Positions 1-8,483 of a stretch of DNA of 26,793 nt are shown here, one piece after another. Numbering within the stretch: the first letter of the stretch is position 1; the number at the start of each line of letters is the position of its first letter. Source of the stretch: Faecalibacterium sp. UBA1360 (GTDB lineage Bacteria; Bacillota; Clostridia; Oscillospirales; Ruminococcaceae); assembly GCA_002306375.1 (NCBI GenBank), contig DBRU01000019.1, positions 3,222 to 30,014 on the forward strand. The letters run 5' to 3'. The translations under genes were made by a program, and so were the position numbers. The notes under the pieces were generated by a model. It was not told the DNA's origin and did not search any database. It was given only the letters and a program-made list of their open reading frames with translations.

Positions 1-75
1 GACGTACACCGCCACCATGGTGATCTGGTGCTGCCGCTTGGCGGAACGGGTCTTGACGGCAAGAGTCTGCGCCAT
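1..75 (-). CDS. Carbohydrate ABC transporter permease, MalG-like (5' end only)
   Basis: Only the first 25 codons are in the window; the gene runs off the left edge. The start ATG (73-75 on the complement) has a good AAGGAGG-type ribosome binding site just upstream. The visible residues are a basic, cytoplasmic N-terminus (MAQTLAVKTRSAKRQHQ) leading into what looks like the start of a membrane helix. It begins 17 bases after the stop of a MalF-type permease gene. In this transporter family the second gene of the pair is normally the MalG/UgpE-type permease, so identity rests mostly on context. It would pair with the upstream permease to form the membrane channel for sugar import. Confidence 0.6.
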   Translation of the reverse strand, partial: MAQTLAVKTRSAKRQHQITMVAVYV

Positions 76-92
76 TGGTACTGCCTCCTTTC

Positions 93-1010
93 TTAGTCGT
101 TGGCGGCGGAGCCGCGGAACTGGATGATGGTGACGATGAGCACCAGCACAAACAGCACCATGGAGATGGCGCTGGCGTAGCCGTAGCGCGGGGTGTTGAC
201 GAAGGCCACGTTGTAGATGTCGTACACCAGGGTCATGGTGGCGTTGCCGGGACCGCCCTGGGTGATCATGTACATCTGGTCATACACCTTGAAGGAGGAG
301 ATCGTCAGCATGATGATGACGAAGAAGGTGGTGGGGCGCAGCTGAGGCAGCACCACGTGCCAGAAGATCTGCCACTTGTTGGCGCCGTCCAGCTCGGCGG
401 CCTCGTTGAGCTCCAGGTTGGTGCCCTGCAAGCCCGCCAGGTAGATGACCATGTAGTAGCCCATGTTCTTCCACACGCTGAACAGCACGACGGTGAGCAT
501 GGCCGTGTCCTTGCCGGCGGCCCAGCGGGGCAGGTTCTCCACGCCCAGGGCTTCCAGCAGCATGTTGACGGGGCCCATGGAGGGGCTGAAGATCATGTTC
601 CACACGGCGGCCACGGCCACCAGAGAGGCAACGTAGGGGAAGAAGGACACCGTGCGGAAGAAGTTGCGGAATTTGACCTTCTGGTTCAGCAGCACGGCCA
701 GGCCGAGGCTGCACACCAGGGTCAGGGGCACAACGGCCACGGTGTAGACGATGGTGTTGACGAAGGCCGCCTTGAAGGTGTCGTCATCGGCCAGGTCGAT
801 GAAGTTCTGCAACCCCACGAACTCCACGGCGTGCACGCCGTCCCAGTCACAGAAGGCCAGGGCGATGGCGAACACCATGGGGACCAGGGTGAAGATGCAG
901 AACCCGATGAAGTTGGGGGCGATGAAGCTGTACGCGATCAGGCTGTCGCGCAGGTTTTTGCCCATCCCCTTCTTTTGGGCGGCGGGGGCCGCATGAGCGG
1001 TGGCAGGCAT
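93..1010 (-). CDS. Sugar ABC transporter permease, MalF/UgpA-like
   Basis: A 305-residue inner-membrane permease of the binding-protein-dependent sugar importers. I chose the ATG at 1010 because GGAGGG sits at the right distance upstream; an earlier in-frame start lacks this. Hydrophobic helices begin near residue 25 and recur at about 38-52, 85-108, 123-142, 170-192, 228-245 and 282-298. The EAA loop that contacts the ATPase is clear at about 203-222 (NEAAELDGANKWQIFWHVVL). The length fits the family. It lies between the lipoprotein binding-protein gene and the next permease, in the usual order. No ATPase gene is visible; many Firmicutes carbohydrate importers use a shared MsmX-type ATPase encoded elsewhere, which is inference here. 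Confidence 0.93.
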   Translation of the reverse strand: MPATAHAAPAAQKKGMGKNLRDSLIAYSFIAPNFIGFCIFTLVPMVFAIALAFCDWDGVHAVEFVGLQNFIDLADDDTFKAAFVNTIVYTVAVVPLTLVCSLGLAVLLNQKVKFRNFFRTVSFFPYVASLVAVAAVWNMIFSPSMGPVNMLLEALGVENLPRWAAGKDTAMLTVVLFSVWKNMGYYMVIYLAGLQGTNLELNEAAELDGANKWQIFWHVVLPQLRPTTFFVIIMLTISSFKVYDQMYMITQGGPGNATMTLVYDIYNVAFVNTPRYGYASAISMVLFVLVLIVTIIQFRGSAAND

Positions 1011-1058
1011 AAACAGTTCCCTCCTGTTCCTTGGTTTCGGGCAAGGCCGCACAGCAAA

Positions 1059-1085
1059 GGGGGCGGGCGGTCATCGCCCGCCCCC
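1059..1085 (-). promoter_or_regulatory. Intercistronic GC hairpin between binding protein and permease genes
   Basis: A perfect 11-bp inverted repeat (GGGGGCGGGCG, 1059-1069; CGCCCGCCCCC, 1075-1085) with a 5-base loop lies in the 111-base gap between the binding-protein stop and the permease start. On the transcribed (minus) strand only a short CTTTGCTG follows, so it is not a classic T-tract terminator. In sugar ABC operons such hairpins often stabilise the upstream message or partly stop transcription so that more binding protein than permease is made; that role is inferred. Confidence 0.6.
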
Positions 1086-1121
1086 GGTATACGGCTGCGG
1101 TTGGTCGTTCGCGGAAAGAAC

Positions 1122-2453
1122 TCAGCCGGCCAGGATCTCCTGGACCTGCTCGTTCATGTTGGCGATGCCTTCGTCCACGCTCTCGGCGCCGGTCATGATG
1201 GCGTCATGCTCGGTGTTGAGCACGGTCTCGATCTCGGAAGCCTTGTCGGACAGGGGCATTTCCAGGTAGACGGCCACGGTGTTCAGAGCTTCCTTGGACG
1301 CTTCGTCAGCGGGGAAGCCTTCGGTGGCGGCGATGATCTCGTTGATCTCGCTGTTGGAAACGGCGGGGAAGGTGCCGGTGGCGGCGATGGCGGCAGCGCC
1401 CTCGTCAGACACGCACCAGTTGATGAAGTCGGCGGCGACTTCCTGGTTCTCGGAGTAGGGGTTGATGCCCAGGCTGGTCACGGTGCCCAGGGTGGTGCCG
1501 GCCTCGACGCCGTCGGGATGGGGATACTTGACCATGCCGAAGTTGACGGGCTCAACGCCGTTGGCGTCGGCCTCGGCATTGTAGGTCTGCAAGGTGGCGA
1601 TGAACCAGCTGCCCATGTTGCACATGGCGGCCTGGCCGTTCTCGAAAGCGGCGGAGTAGTGCAGGCCGCTGGTCTTGAGTTCGCCGTAGTCAGGCACGAC
1701 ACCGTCGGCCTGCTGGGCCAGGATGGTCTCGTAGTAGGGCTTCAGGAAGTCATAGGTGCCGTCGATGATGGTGTTCTGGCCGTCCAGGATGCCGAACAGG
1801 GTCACGGCGGAACGCCAGGTGTGGTAGAAGTTGCCGTACACGCCGGTGGCCTCGGACACTTCACGGATCAGGGCGTCGAACTCGTCGAAGGTCATGTCGT
1901 TGGAGGGGTACTCGATGCCGGCCTCATCGAACAGGTCCTTGTTGTAGAACAGCACCCAGAAGTCGGAGCGGAAGGGCACGGCGTAGAAGTTGCCGTCGGA
2001 GGCGGTCAGCTGCTCGATGACGCCGCCGAAGTCCGCGGTGTCACGGGTCAGGATGTCGTTCATGGGAACGAGCATTTCCAGGTTGATCAGGTTGGAGTAG
2101 CCGGGGATGTCCTTGATGGTCAGCACGTCCAGCTCACCGTTGCCGCCGGCCAGCTGGGTGGCCAGCTGGGTCATGTAGTCGGTGGAGCCCAGGTCGGTCA
2201 TCTCGATGGTGACGTTGGGGTTGGCAGCCATGTAGCCGTCGGCCATCGCCTTCCAGTAAGCGGTGGACTCCAGGTCCCACACAGCCCAGTTCAGGGTGAC
2301 CTGCTCGCCGTCGGCGGCGGTGTCGCCGGTGGCGGCGGTGCTGCCGGTATCGGCGGTGTCGGCGGCGTCGGCAGTGCTGCCGGTGTTGCCGCCGCAGGCG
2401 GCCAGGGACAGCGCCAGGGCGCCGGCCATGGTCAAAGCCAAGAGCTTCTTCAT
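1122..2453 (-). CDS. Sugar ABC transporter substrate-binding lipoprotein (family 1)
   Basis: A 443-residue extracellular solute-binding protein. The start at 2453 follows an AAGGAGG site. A signal peptide (MKKLLALTMAGALALSLAAC) ends in a lipobox LAAC, with the lipidated cysteine at residue 20, followed by an acidic Thr/Ala/Asp-rich linker to about residue 50 that tethers the domain to the membrane. The mature part has the family 1 pattern: NWAVWDLESTAYWKAMADGY near the start, later NKDLFDEAGI and FENGQAAMCNMGSWF. It should capture an oligosaccharide outside the cell and deliver it to the two downstream permeases. It is divergently transcribed from a YesM/YesN-like pair, a common regulator for such transporters. 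The substrate cannot be read from the sequence; the nearby lyase and GH2 enzyme suggest a glycan fragment containing uronate or galactose. Confidence 0.93.
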   Translation of the reverse strand: MKKLLALTMAGALALSLAACGGNTGSTADAADTADTGSTAATGDTAADGEQVTLNWAVWDLESTAYWKAMADGYMAANPNVTIEMTDLGSTDYMTQLATQLAGGNGELDVLTIKDIPGYSNLINLEMLVPMNDILTRDTADFGGVIEQLTASDGNFYAVPFRSDFWVLFYNKDLFDEAGIEYPSNDMTFDEFDALIREVSEATGVYGNFYHTWRSAVTLFGILDGQNTIIDGTYDFLKPYYETILAQQADGVVPDYGELKTSGLHYSAAFENGQAAMCNMGSWFIATLQTYNAEADANGVEPVNFGMVKYPHPDGVEAGTTLGTVTSLGINPYSENQEVAADFINWCVSDEGAAAIAATGTFPAVSNSEINEIIAATEGFPADEASKEALNTVAVYLEMPLSDKASEIETVLNTEHDAIMTGAESVDEGIANMNEQVQEILAG

Positions 2454-2507
2454 AGTGTTTTCCTCCTTATGTATCCCGGGGCGCAAGCTGCCCCTTTGCT
2501 GATTCTT

Positions 2508-2536
2508 ATTATAAGGTCCGCGGGGGGAAAAACAGA
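2508..2536 (-). promoter_or_regulatory. Candidate promoter for the ABC transporter operon
   Basis: On the minus strand a perfect -10 hexamer TATAAT lies at 2513-2508, about 55 bases before the binding-protein start. The element 17 bases upstream (TCTGTT) is a poor -35. A good -10 with a poor -35 would fit a promoter needing an activator such as the AraC-type regulator encoded divergently. Confidence 0.5.
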
Positions 2537-2597
2537 TGGAATTTTTGCGGAATCTTTTGCCATATTTGTAGTCCGTCGCCGCCCTCGCCGGGGCAAA

Positions 2598-2645
2598 AAG
2601 ATGTAAAATCTTCAAAAACCTGCACTTTTTTAACCAATTGCACAT
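2598..2645. promoter_or_regulatory. Candidate operator region between divergent operons
   Basis: This AT-rich stretch lies between the two divergent promoters, unlike the GC-rich surroundings. It contains a small inverted repeat (AAGAT at 2598-2602, ATCTT at 2608-2612) and a direct repeat with TGCAC at 2621-2625 and again at 2639-2643, each followed by a T-rich stretch. AraC-family regulators usually bind direct repeats upstream of -35 elements, so this is a reasonable place for the response regulator to bind. The site is inferred from position and repeats only. Confidence 0.35.
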
Positions 2646-2650
2646 TTCCT

Positions 2651-2679
2651 TTGCGTTGGGACAGCCGGTTTTGTATAAT
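2651..2679 (+). promoter_or_regulatory. Promoter for the kinase/regulator/glycan enzyme operon
   Basis: TTGCGT (2651-2656) and a perfect TATAAT (2674-2679) are separated by 17 bases and lie about 45 bases before the histidine kinase start. The -35 matches only its first three positions. Confidence 0.6.
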
Positions 2680-2722
2680 AAAAGCGATTGCAGCGCTTTT
2701 ACAAAAAGGGGGAGGACATACC

Positions 2723-4501
2723 ATGACCGGTGCGCGACGCTCCATCCAGGTGCGGGTGATCCTGCTTTCTTTGGCCTTCACGGCGCTCATCGCCCTGGGG
2801 GTGTGCGTAGCCAGTGTGGCCGCGCTGTACAAAAACACCGTGCGCACCACGGCCCAGACCGTGGAATACAGCTTGCAGACCGCCGCCACCAGCCTGGCCC
2901 AGCGCGTGCAGGAGATCGACGCGCTGGCCGACTGGTGCACCGTGGATTCCACCGTGCGCGGGTACGTGCTGTCCGCCTCGCCCGGCGCCCAGCTGCTGGA
3001 CGTGTACAACACGGTGCTGAACAAATATTCGGCCCAGTCCACGGCCCGCTACCTGCGCCGGCTGCTGGTCACCGACGGCGCGACCCGCATGCTGCAACAG
3101 GGCACGGCCACGTCCCAGTCCCGGGCGCTGGGGTTCGACAACCTGGACGAACTGCCCGGGTTCGCGGGCAGCACCGCCGCCGATTCCTGGACCATGATCG
3201 CCGACGACCCGCTGATCACTTACGGCCAGCGTCAGATCATTCCGGTGTTCCGGGAACTGAGCTCCCCGGCGTCGGGGGCGTCGGCCCGGGTGTACATCGC
3301 GGTGTCCAGCGCCATGATCACCGACGTGCTGGACGACTATGCCCTGATGGACGGGTGCACGCTGTACTGGATCATGGGCGACAGCTGCTGGCAGGCCCTG
3401 GACGGTACGATGACCGCCGCCGACCCCGCCATGGAGGACGGGACCGCCGACGGCCTGGAACTGCTGGACGCCCGCACCCGGGTGTTTTGCCTGGACGGGT
3501 CCCCGGCTCTGGCCTACCCCGTGGGCACCCACAGCCTGTATGTGGCCCAGACCCTGCCCCACCAGGTGGTGCTGGACCAGCTGCCCTCGATGTTTCTGCC
3601 GCTGCTCAGCGCCTTTGCGGGGCTGAGCCTGCTGGGGCTGCTGCTGGGGCTTTTGCTGCGCCGCACCATCGCCGCGCCGGTCATGGCCCTGCAAGCCCAG
3701 CTGACCACCATCGGCGGGGGCGACTTTACCCCCAACCCGGCCATTGAGTGGAACAACGAGATGGGCGACATCGGCCGGGGCATCAACGGCCTGGCCCGCT
3801 CCATCACCGACCTGATGGAACGCCGGCTGGAGGACGAACGCCAGAAAAAAGACCTGGAATACCGCATGCTGCAAAACCAGATCAACCCCCATTTTATCTA
3901 CAACACCCTCAACAGCATCAAGTGGATGGCCACGATCCAGCACGCCACCGGCATCGCCGAAATGACCATGGCCTTGTCCCGCCTGCTCAAAAGCGTGTCC
4001 AAGGGCAACGAGCGCCTGGTGCCGTTGCAGGAAGAATTTGCCCTGCTCAACGACTATTTCACGATCCAGCAGTACCGCTACGGCGGCACGATCACCATGG
4101 ATGTGACCTACATCGAGGACGAGCGCCTGTGCCAGGCCTGCATGATCCCCCGCTTTACCTTGCAGCCCTTGGTGGAAAACGCCATCTTCCACGGCATCGA
4201 GCCCAAGGGCTGCGCGGGCAGCATCGCGATCCGGGTGCTGCGCCGGGACGCCGACGTGCTCATTGAACTGGAGGATGACGGCGTGGGCATGAGCCCCGAC
4301 CGGGCCGCCCGGGCCTTGCGCGAGCCGGGACCCGAGGAGGCCGCCGCCAAATACCGCCACGTGGGGCTTTGGAACGTGCACCGCCGCATCCAGTACAGCT
4401 TTGGGGAGGAGTACGGACTTTCCATCGCCTCGGAAGAAGGACGGGGCGCCACCGTCACCGTGCGCCTGCCCCTGACCCGCACAAAGGAGGATACCCCATG
4501 A
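2723..4501 (+). CDS. YesM-type sensor histidine kinase
   Basis: A 592-residue membrane sensor kinase. The ATG at 2723 follows a GGGGGAGGA site; an upstream in-frame start lacks one. One N-terminal membrane helix (about residues 10-32), an extracellular sensing region (about 35-288), a second helix (about 292-313) and a HAMP-like linker precede the kinase core. The His_kinase signature NPHFIYNTLN carries the phospho-accepting His390. The ATP-binding region shows the N box (LVENAIFHG, Asn486) and DDGVGM (518-523). It overlaps the response regulator by 4 bases (ATGA), so the two are translationally coupled. Kinases of this class typically sense sugars, sometimes through a binding protein, and here would control the divergent ABC transporter and the downstream enzymes; the control targets are inferred. 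Confidence 0.93.
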   Translation: MTGARRSIQVRVILLSLAFTALIALGVCVASVAALYKNTVRTTAQTVEYSLQTAATSLAQRVQEIDALADWCTVDSTVRGYVLSASPGAQLLDVYNTVLNKYSAQSTARYLRRLLVTDGATRMLQQGTATSQSRALGFDNLDELPGFAGSTAADSWTMIADDPLITYGQRQIIPVFRELSSPASGASARVYIAVSSAMITDVLDDYALMDGCTLYWIMGDSCWQALDGTMTAADPAMEDGTADGLELLDARTRVFCLDGSPALAYPVGTHSLYVAQTLPHQVVLDQLPSMFLPLLSAFAGLSLLGLLLGLLLRRTIAAPVMALQAQLTTIGGGDFTPNPAIEWNNEMGDIGRGINGLARSITDLMERRLEDERQKKDLEYRMLQNQINPHFIYNTLNSIKWMATIQHATGIAEMTMALSRLLKSVSKGNERLVPLQEEFALLNDYFTIQQYRYGGTITMDVTYIEDERLCQACMIPRFTLQPLVENAIFHGIEPKGCAGSIAIRVLRRDADVLIELEDDGVGMSPDRAARALREPGPEEAAAKYRHVGLWNVHRRIQYSFGEEYGLSIASEEGRGATVTVRLPLTRTKEDTP

Positions 4502-5796
4502 CCCGCGTTTTGCTGGTGGACGACGAACCGCTGGTGCTCATTGGCATGCAGAGCATGATCGACTGGGCCGGCCAGGGCTTTGAACTGGCGGGCACGGCCC
4601 GCAACGGCGGCGAGGCGCTGGAGCGCATCGCCGAGACACACCCCGACATCGTGGTGTCGGACATCCGCATGCCGGTGCTGGACGGCCTGGGCCTGGCGGC
4701 CCGCTGCCGTGAAAAGGACCCGGCCCTGCCGGCTTTTATCATGCTGACCAGCTATGAGGAATTCGACTATGTGCGCCGCAGCCTGAGCCTGGGCGCGGTG
4801 GAGTACCTGGTCAAGCTGGACCTGACGCCCGAAAACCTGCTGGCCGCCTTGCAGCGCGCCCGGGCCGCCGTGGAAAAAGAGCGGGCCCTGCGCGCCCCCG
4901 CCGCCCCCGCCGCCGCCGGGCTGGAAAGTTACCGGGACCGGTTCTTCATCCGGCTGTACAGCGGGTCCTTTGCCACCGACGAGGCCGTGGTGGGCGCGGC
5001 CCGGGAACTGGGCCTGGCCCTGGACGCCCCCTGGTACGCCGTGGCCATTGCCGACATCCGCAACCGGGAACTGGACCCCGAACAGCAGGGCACCCTGAGC
5101 GCCGGGGTCACCCGCATGGCCGCCGACATCCTGCCCAAGTACCTGCCCTGCTTTGTGACCGGCATGGACCTGCGGCATTTTTCGGTGCTGGTGCCCCTGC
5201 AAGTCCCCGCCGCCCTGGAAGAAGAGCTGGGCCCCGTGCTGCAAAAAGCCAACGACATCCTGTACAAGTATTTCAGCACCCGGCTGTGGTGGGCGGTGGG
5301 CCGCCCGGTCAACGCACCGGGGCGCATCGGCGCCAGCCAGCGGGACGCCTTTTCGGCCCTGCCGCTGCTCAGCGACAGCCAGCCCGTGGTCTTTTGCCGC
5401 GAGGAAGCCCAGAGCCCCCTGGACCACCGGGCCCGCATCGTGGCCGACGTGCAGGAGTATGTGCGCCATCACCTGGACAAGCGCCTGTCCCTGAACGACG
5501 TGGCGGCCGTGTTCAATTTCAGCCCCGGGTACTTAAGCCAGCTGTTCAGCCAAAACGGCGAGGCAAATTTTGTGGAATTTGTCAGCGAGACCCGCATCGC
5601 CGCCGCCAAGGAGCTGATGGCCTCCACCGACCTGAAGATCTATGAGATCAGTGAACGGCTGGGGTTTGAAAGCGCGTTTTATTTTTCCAAGGTGTTCAAA
5701 AAGATCGAAGGGGTCAGCCCCCGCGCCTATTTGCAGAAGCTGCGCGGGACCGCCCCCGAAAAGGAGGGTACCGATGCCGCCCATGATGCTGACTGA
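4498..5796 (+). CDS. YesN-type response regulator with AraC HTH output
   Basis: A 432-residue DNA-binding regulator and partner of the kinase it overlaps. The receiver domain (about 1-120) has all key residues: Asp8/Asp9, phospho-acceptor Asp55 (in DIVVSDIRMP), Thr84 and Lys106. A middle region of about 200 residues has no recognised motif. The C-terminal 100 residues form a two-helix-turn-helix AraC domain, with the family marks LSLNDVAAVFNFSPGYLSQLF and IYEISERLGFESAFYFSKVF-KK. AAAGGAGGAT lies upstream of the ATG. Its C-terminal codons overlap the next gene by 23 bases. It likely binds in the 2454-2722 divergent region to activate both sides; this is inferred. Confidence 0.93.
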   Translation: MTRVLLVDDEPLVLIGMQSMIDWAGQGFELAGTARNGGEALERIAETHPDIVVSDIRMPVLDGLGLAARCREKDPALPAFIMLTSYEEFDYVRRSLSLGAVEYLVKLDLTPENLLAALQRARAAVEKERALRAPAAPAAAGLESYRDRFFIRLYSGSFATDEAVVGAARELGLALDAPWYAVAIADIRNRELDPEQQGTLSAGVTRMAADILPKYLPCFVTGMDLRHFSVLVPLQVPAALEEELGPVLQKANDILYKYFSTRLWWAVGRPVNAPGRIGASQRDAFSALPLLSDSQPVVFCREEAQSPLDHRARIVADVQEYVRHHLDKRLSLNDVAAVFNFSPGYLSQLFSQNGEANFVEFVSETRIAAAKELMASTDLKIYEISERLGFESAFYFSKVFKKIEGVSPRAYLQKLRGTAPEKEGTDAAHDAD

Positions 5797-7621
5797 CCGC
5801 CTGCGCCGCCGCCCCGACTTTGCCCCGGGGCGCTGGGCGCCCTGCCCGCCCACCTCCCGCCGGGGGGAGTGGGACGCCCTGCCCGGCTTTGACCGGGTGC
5901 TGGCCGCCGGCAACGAGGCCGCCCGCGCCGGGCGCAAAGTGCCGCCGCTGCCCCTTTCGCTGTGGCTGCGCTTTGCCCAAAAGGGCGAGCGGGTCAAATA
6001 CGAGGAAGCCTACTTTGCCCGCCGCCGCACCCTGGTGCGCCTGGCCATGGCCGAGGCCATGAGCGACGCGGGGGGCTTCCTTCCCCTGATCGCCGATTAT
6101 GTGTGGGCCGTCTGTGAGGAGAGCGCCTGGCAGCTGCCGGCCCACAACAGCTATATCCGCGACGCCCCCCAGCTGCCCCTGGCCGACACCGCCCGCCCGG
6201 TGGTGGACCTGTTCGCGGCCGAGACCGCCGCTTTGCTGGCCATGGTGTACTACCTGCTGCGGGACCCCCTGGACAAATACGCCCCCGGCATCGCCGCCCG
6301 CCTGGTGCGGGAGGTGGACGCCCGGGTGCTGCGCCCCTGGGCGACGGAACATTTCTGGTGGATGGGCGACGGGGACGAACCCATGTGCAACTGGACGCCC
6401 TGGTGCACCCAGAACTGCCTGATCGCCCAGGCGCTGCTGCACCCCGCCGGCAAGGCCGGGACCCGGGCCGCCGTGGCCCGGGCCGCTTACAGCCTGGACT
6501 GCTTTTTGAAGGACTACGGCGAGGACGGCGCGTGCAGCGAGGGCGCGCAGTATTACTCCCACGCGGCGCTGTGCCTGTACAACGCCCTGGACATCCTGTG
6601 CGATCTGGCCCCCGGCGTGTTTGATGACGTGTGGACCGAGCCCAAATTGCGGGCCATGGCCGAATACATCGTCAACGTGCACGTGGCCGGGCCCTATTAC
6701 CTGAACTTTGCCGATTGCAGCCCCCTGGCCGGGGCTCGCACCGCCCGGGAATTTTTGTTCGGGGCCCGGGTCAACAGCGCCCCCCTGATGCTCCTGGCCG
6801 CCGCCGACGCCATCCGCTGGCCCGACGGCCAGCCCACCACCGACTCGGCCGCCGGCATCAACCTGTTCTATGCCGTGCAGGCCGCCTTTGCCCAGCGGGA
6901 CATGCTGCTGTGCCTGCGCATGACCCGCCGCCGGGGCGCGCCCCCCGCCCCCGCCGACGCCTGGTACCCCAGCGTGGGGCTGCGGGTGTGCCGCCGGGGG
7001 GCCTACGTGGCGGGCATGAAGGCCGGCGGCAACGCCGACAGCCACAACCACAACGACACGGGCAGCGTGACGCTGTACAAGGACGGCCGGCCCCTGCTCA
7101 TCGACCTGGGGGTGGAAAGCTACACCCAAAAGACTTTCAGCCCCCAGCGGTACGAGATCTGGACCATGCAGTCCAGCTGGCACAACCTGCCGGAATTTGA
7201 CCCCGACGGCAAAGGCTTCCAGCAGCTGCCCGGGGCCGAATACGCCGCCCGGGAGGTGACGGCCCCCGACGGCGGGCTGGCCATGGATATCGCCCCCGCC
7301 TACGGCGAGGTGCCCGGCCTTGGGCAGTACCGCCGCCGCCTGCACCTGAGCGGCGACGGGCTGGAACTGACCGACGAGACCGACTACCCGGGCACGGTGG
7401 CGCTGAGTTTTTTGTCCGCCGAGCCCGCCGGGCTCACGGCCCCCGGCCGGGTGCGCTTTGGCGAACTGGGCGCGCTGGAGATCGACGCCCCCGCCGGCGA
7501 GCCGCGCATCACCGTGGAAAAGGTCCCCGTGACCGACCCGCGGCTGCGCGCCGCCTGGCCCGAAGCCGTCTGGCGCACCCGGGTGTACTTTACGGGACGC
7601 ATCACTTTGCGGGTGCGCTGA
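5774..7621 (+). CDS. Heparinase II/III-family polysaccharide lyase, cytoplasmic
   Basis: A 615-residue protein of the heparinase II/III superfamily, which cleaves uronate-containing glycans by beta-elimination. The ATG at 5774 is preceded by AAAAGGAGGG and lies inside the end of the regulator gene; ATGs at 5783 and 5786 are alternatives. The N-terminal half is helical and fits an alpha/alpha toroid, with HNSY (124-127), a W-rich NWTPWCTQN segment and SEGAQYYSHAA (catalytic-Tyr candidates 260/261). The C-terminal half is the beta-rich Hepar_II_III domain, marked by NADSHNHNDTGS (420-431), whose histidines are typical metal or catalytic positions. There is no signal peptide, so it should act on imported oligosaccharides. 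The exact PL family and the substrate (glycosaminoglycan, alginate-like, or another uronate glycan) cannot be fixed by eye. Confidence 0.85.
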   Translation: MPPMMLTDRLRRRPDFAPGRWAPCPPTSRRGEWDALPGFDRVLAAGNEAARAGRKVPPLPLSLWLRFAQKGERVKYEEAYFARRRTLVRLAMAEAMSDAGGFLPLIADYVWAVCEESAWQLPAHNSYIRDAPQLPLADTARPVVDLFAAETAALLAMVYYLLRDPLDKYAPGIAARLVREVDARVLRPWATEHFWWMGDGDEPMCNWTPWCTQNCLIAQALLHPAGKAGTRAAVARAAYSLDCFLKDYGEDGACSEGAQYYSHAALCLYNALDILCDLAPGVFDDVWTEPKLRAMAEYIVNVHVAGPYYLNFADCSPLAGARTAREFLFGARVNSAPLMLLAAADAIRWPDGQPTTDSAAGINLFYAVQAAFAQRDMLLCLRMTRRRGAPPAPADAWYPSVGLRVCRRGAYVAGMKAGGNADSHNHNDTGSVTLYKDGRPLLIDLGVESYTQKTFSPQRYEIWTMQSSWHNLPEFDPDGKGFQQLPGAEYAAREVTAPDGGLAMDIAPAYGEVPGLGQYRRRLHLSGDGLELTDETDYPGTVALSFLSAEPAGLTAPGRVRFGELGALEIDAPAGEPRITVEKVPVTDPRLRAAWPEAVWRTRVYFTGRITLRVR

Positions 7622-7655
7622 AGGCCCCCGCCATCAATCAAAAGGAGTGTTCGTT

Positions 7656-8483
7656 ATGTCTGCTGTTTCCGAAACCATCAAGCTCAAAGTCCTGGACGCC
7701 TCCGGCCACACCCTGCTGACCTGCGCCGCCGGCCAGCGGGTCAGCGTGGTCCACACCGCCGCCTACAACCCCGGCGACCGCATCGCCCTGGAAGTGAACA
7801 ACCCCGGCCGCTATTGCTGGATCCAGTTCGAGGACACCATGCCCGAAGCCCTGGTCTACATCCGCAAGCGGGAGATCGGCCTGCGCATCCCCTTTGCCGA
7901 ACAGGCCATCACCTACAGCCCCAAGAGCTTTTCCGGCAGCCGCCATGTGATCCGCGCCCGTCTGGCTACCCCCGAGGAGATCGCCGCCCGCCGCAACCTG
8001 GCGTTCAACCCCTATGACCAGCACGGCGACACGGGCTTTTACCCCCATGCCAGCGCCAACGTGGAGACCCGGGGCGAGGCCGTGTTCGCCGCCCGCAACG
8101 CCATTGACGGCGTGTTCGAGAACAGCTCCCACGGGGAATACCCCTACCAGAGCTGGGGCATCAACCGGGACCCCAACGCGGCCCTGACCCTGGACTTCGG
8201 CCGCCCGGTGACCATCGACGAGCTGCGCCTGACCCTGCGGGCCGACTACCCCCACGACAACTACTGGACCCGGGCCACGGTGGAATTTTCCGACGGGACC
8301 CGCACGGTGCTGTCCCTGACCAACAGCCCCCTGCCCCAGAGCTTTGTCCTGGACGAGCCCCGCACGGTCACCTCGCTGGTGCTCAAGGAGCTGATCCAGG
8401 CCGAAGGCCCCTCCCCCTTCCCCGCCCTGACCCAGATCGAAGCCTGGGGCGTTGAAGCCGCCCCGGAACAGGAGAACGCATGA
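7656..8483 (+). CDS. Discoidin (F5/8 type C)-like carbohydrate-binding protein, no signal peptide
   Basis: A 275-residue protein. The ATG at 7656 follows AAAAGGAG. Residues from about 115 to the end resemble a galactose-binding-like/discoidin beta-sandwich: NLAFNPYDQ at its start, then ARNAIDGVFENSSHGEYPYQSW, the typical core ALTLDFGRPVTIDELRLTLR, and a final strand LTQIEAWGVE. The first 110 residues are also beta-rich, with no family I recognise. No signal peptide or catalytic motif is visible. It sits between a lyase and a GH2 enzyme, 34 bases after the lyase stop and overlapping the GH2 start by 4 bases (ATGA). A helper that binds glycans for the neighbouring enzymes is possible, but its function is unknown. 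Confidence 0.75.
   Translation: MSAVSETIKLKVLDASGHTLLTCAAGQRVSVVHTAAYNPGDRIALEVNNPGRYCWIQFEDTMPEALVYIRKREIGLRIPFAEQAITYSPKSFSGSRHVIRARLATPEEIAARRNLAFNPYDQHGDTGFYPHASANVETRGEAVFAARNAIDGVFENSSHGEYPYQSWGINRDPNAALTLDFGRPVTIDELRLTLRADYPHDNYWTRATVEFSDGTRTVLSLTNSPLPQSFVLDEPRTVTSLVLKELIQAEGPSPFPALTQIEAWGVEAAPEQENA

Noticed and set aside
1059..1085. A full rho-independent terminator after the binding-protein gene.
   Set aside because: No real T-tract follows the stem on the transcribed strand, and the permease gene directly downstream belongs to the same operon.
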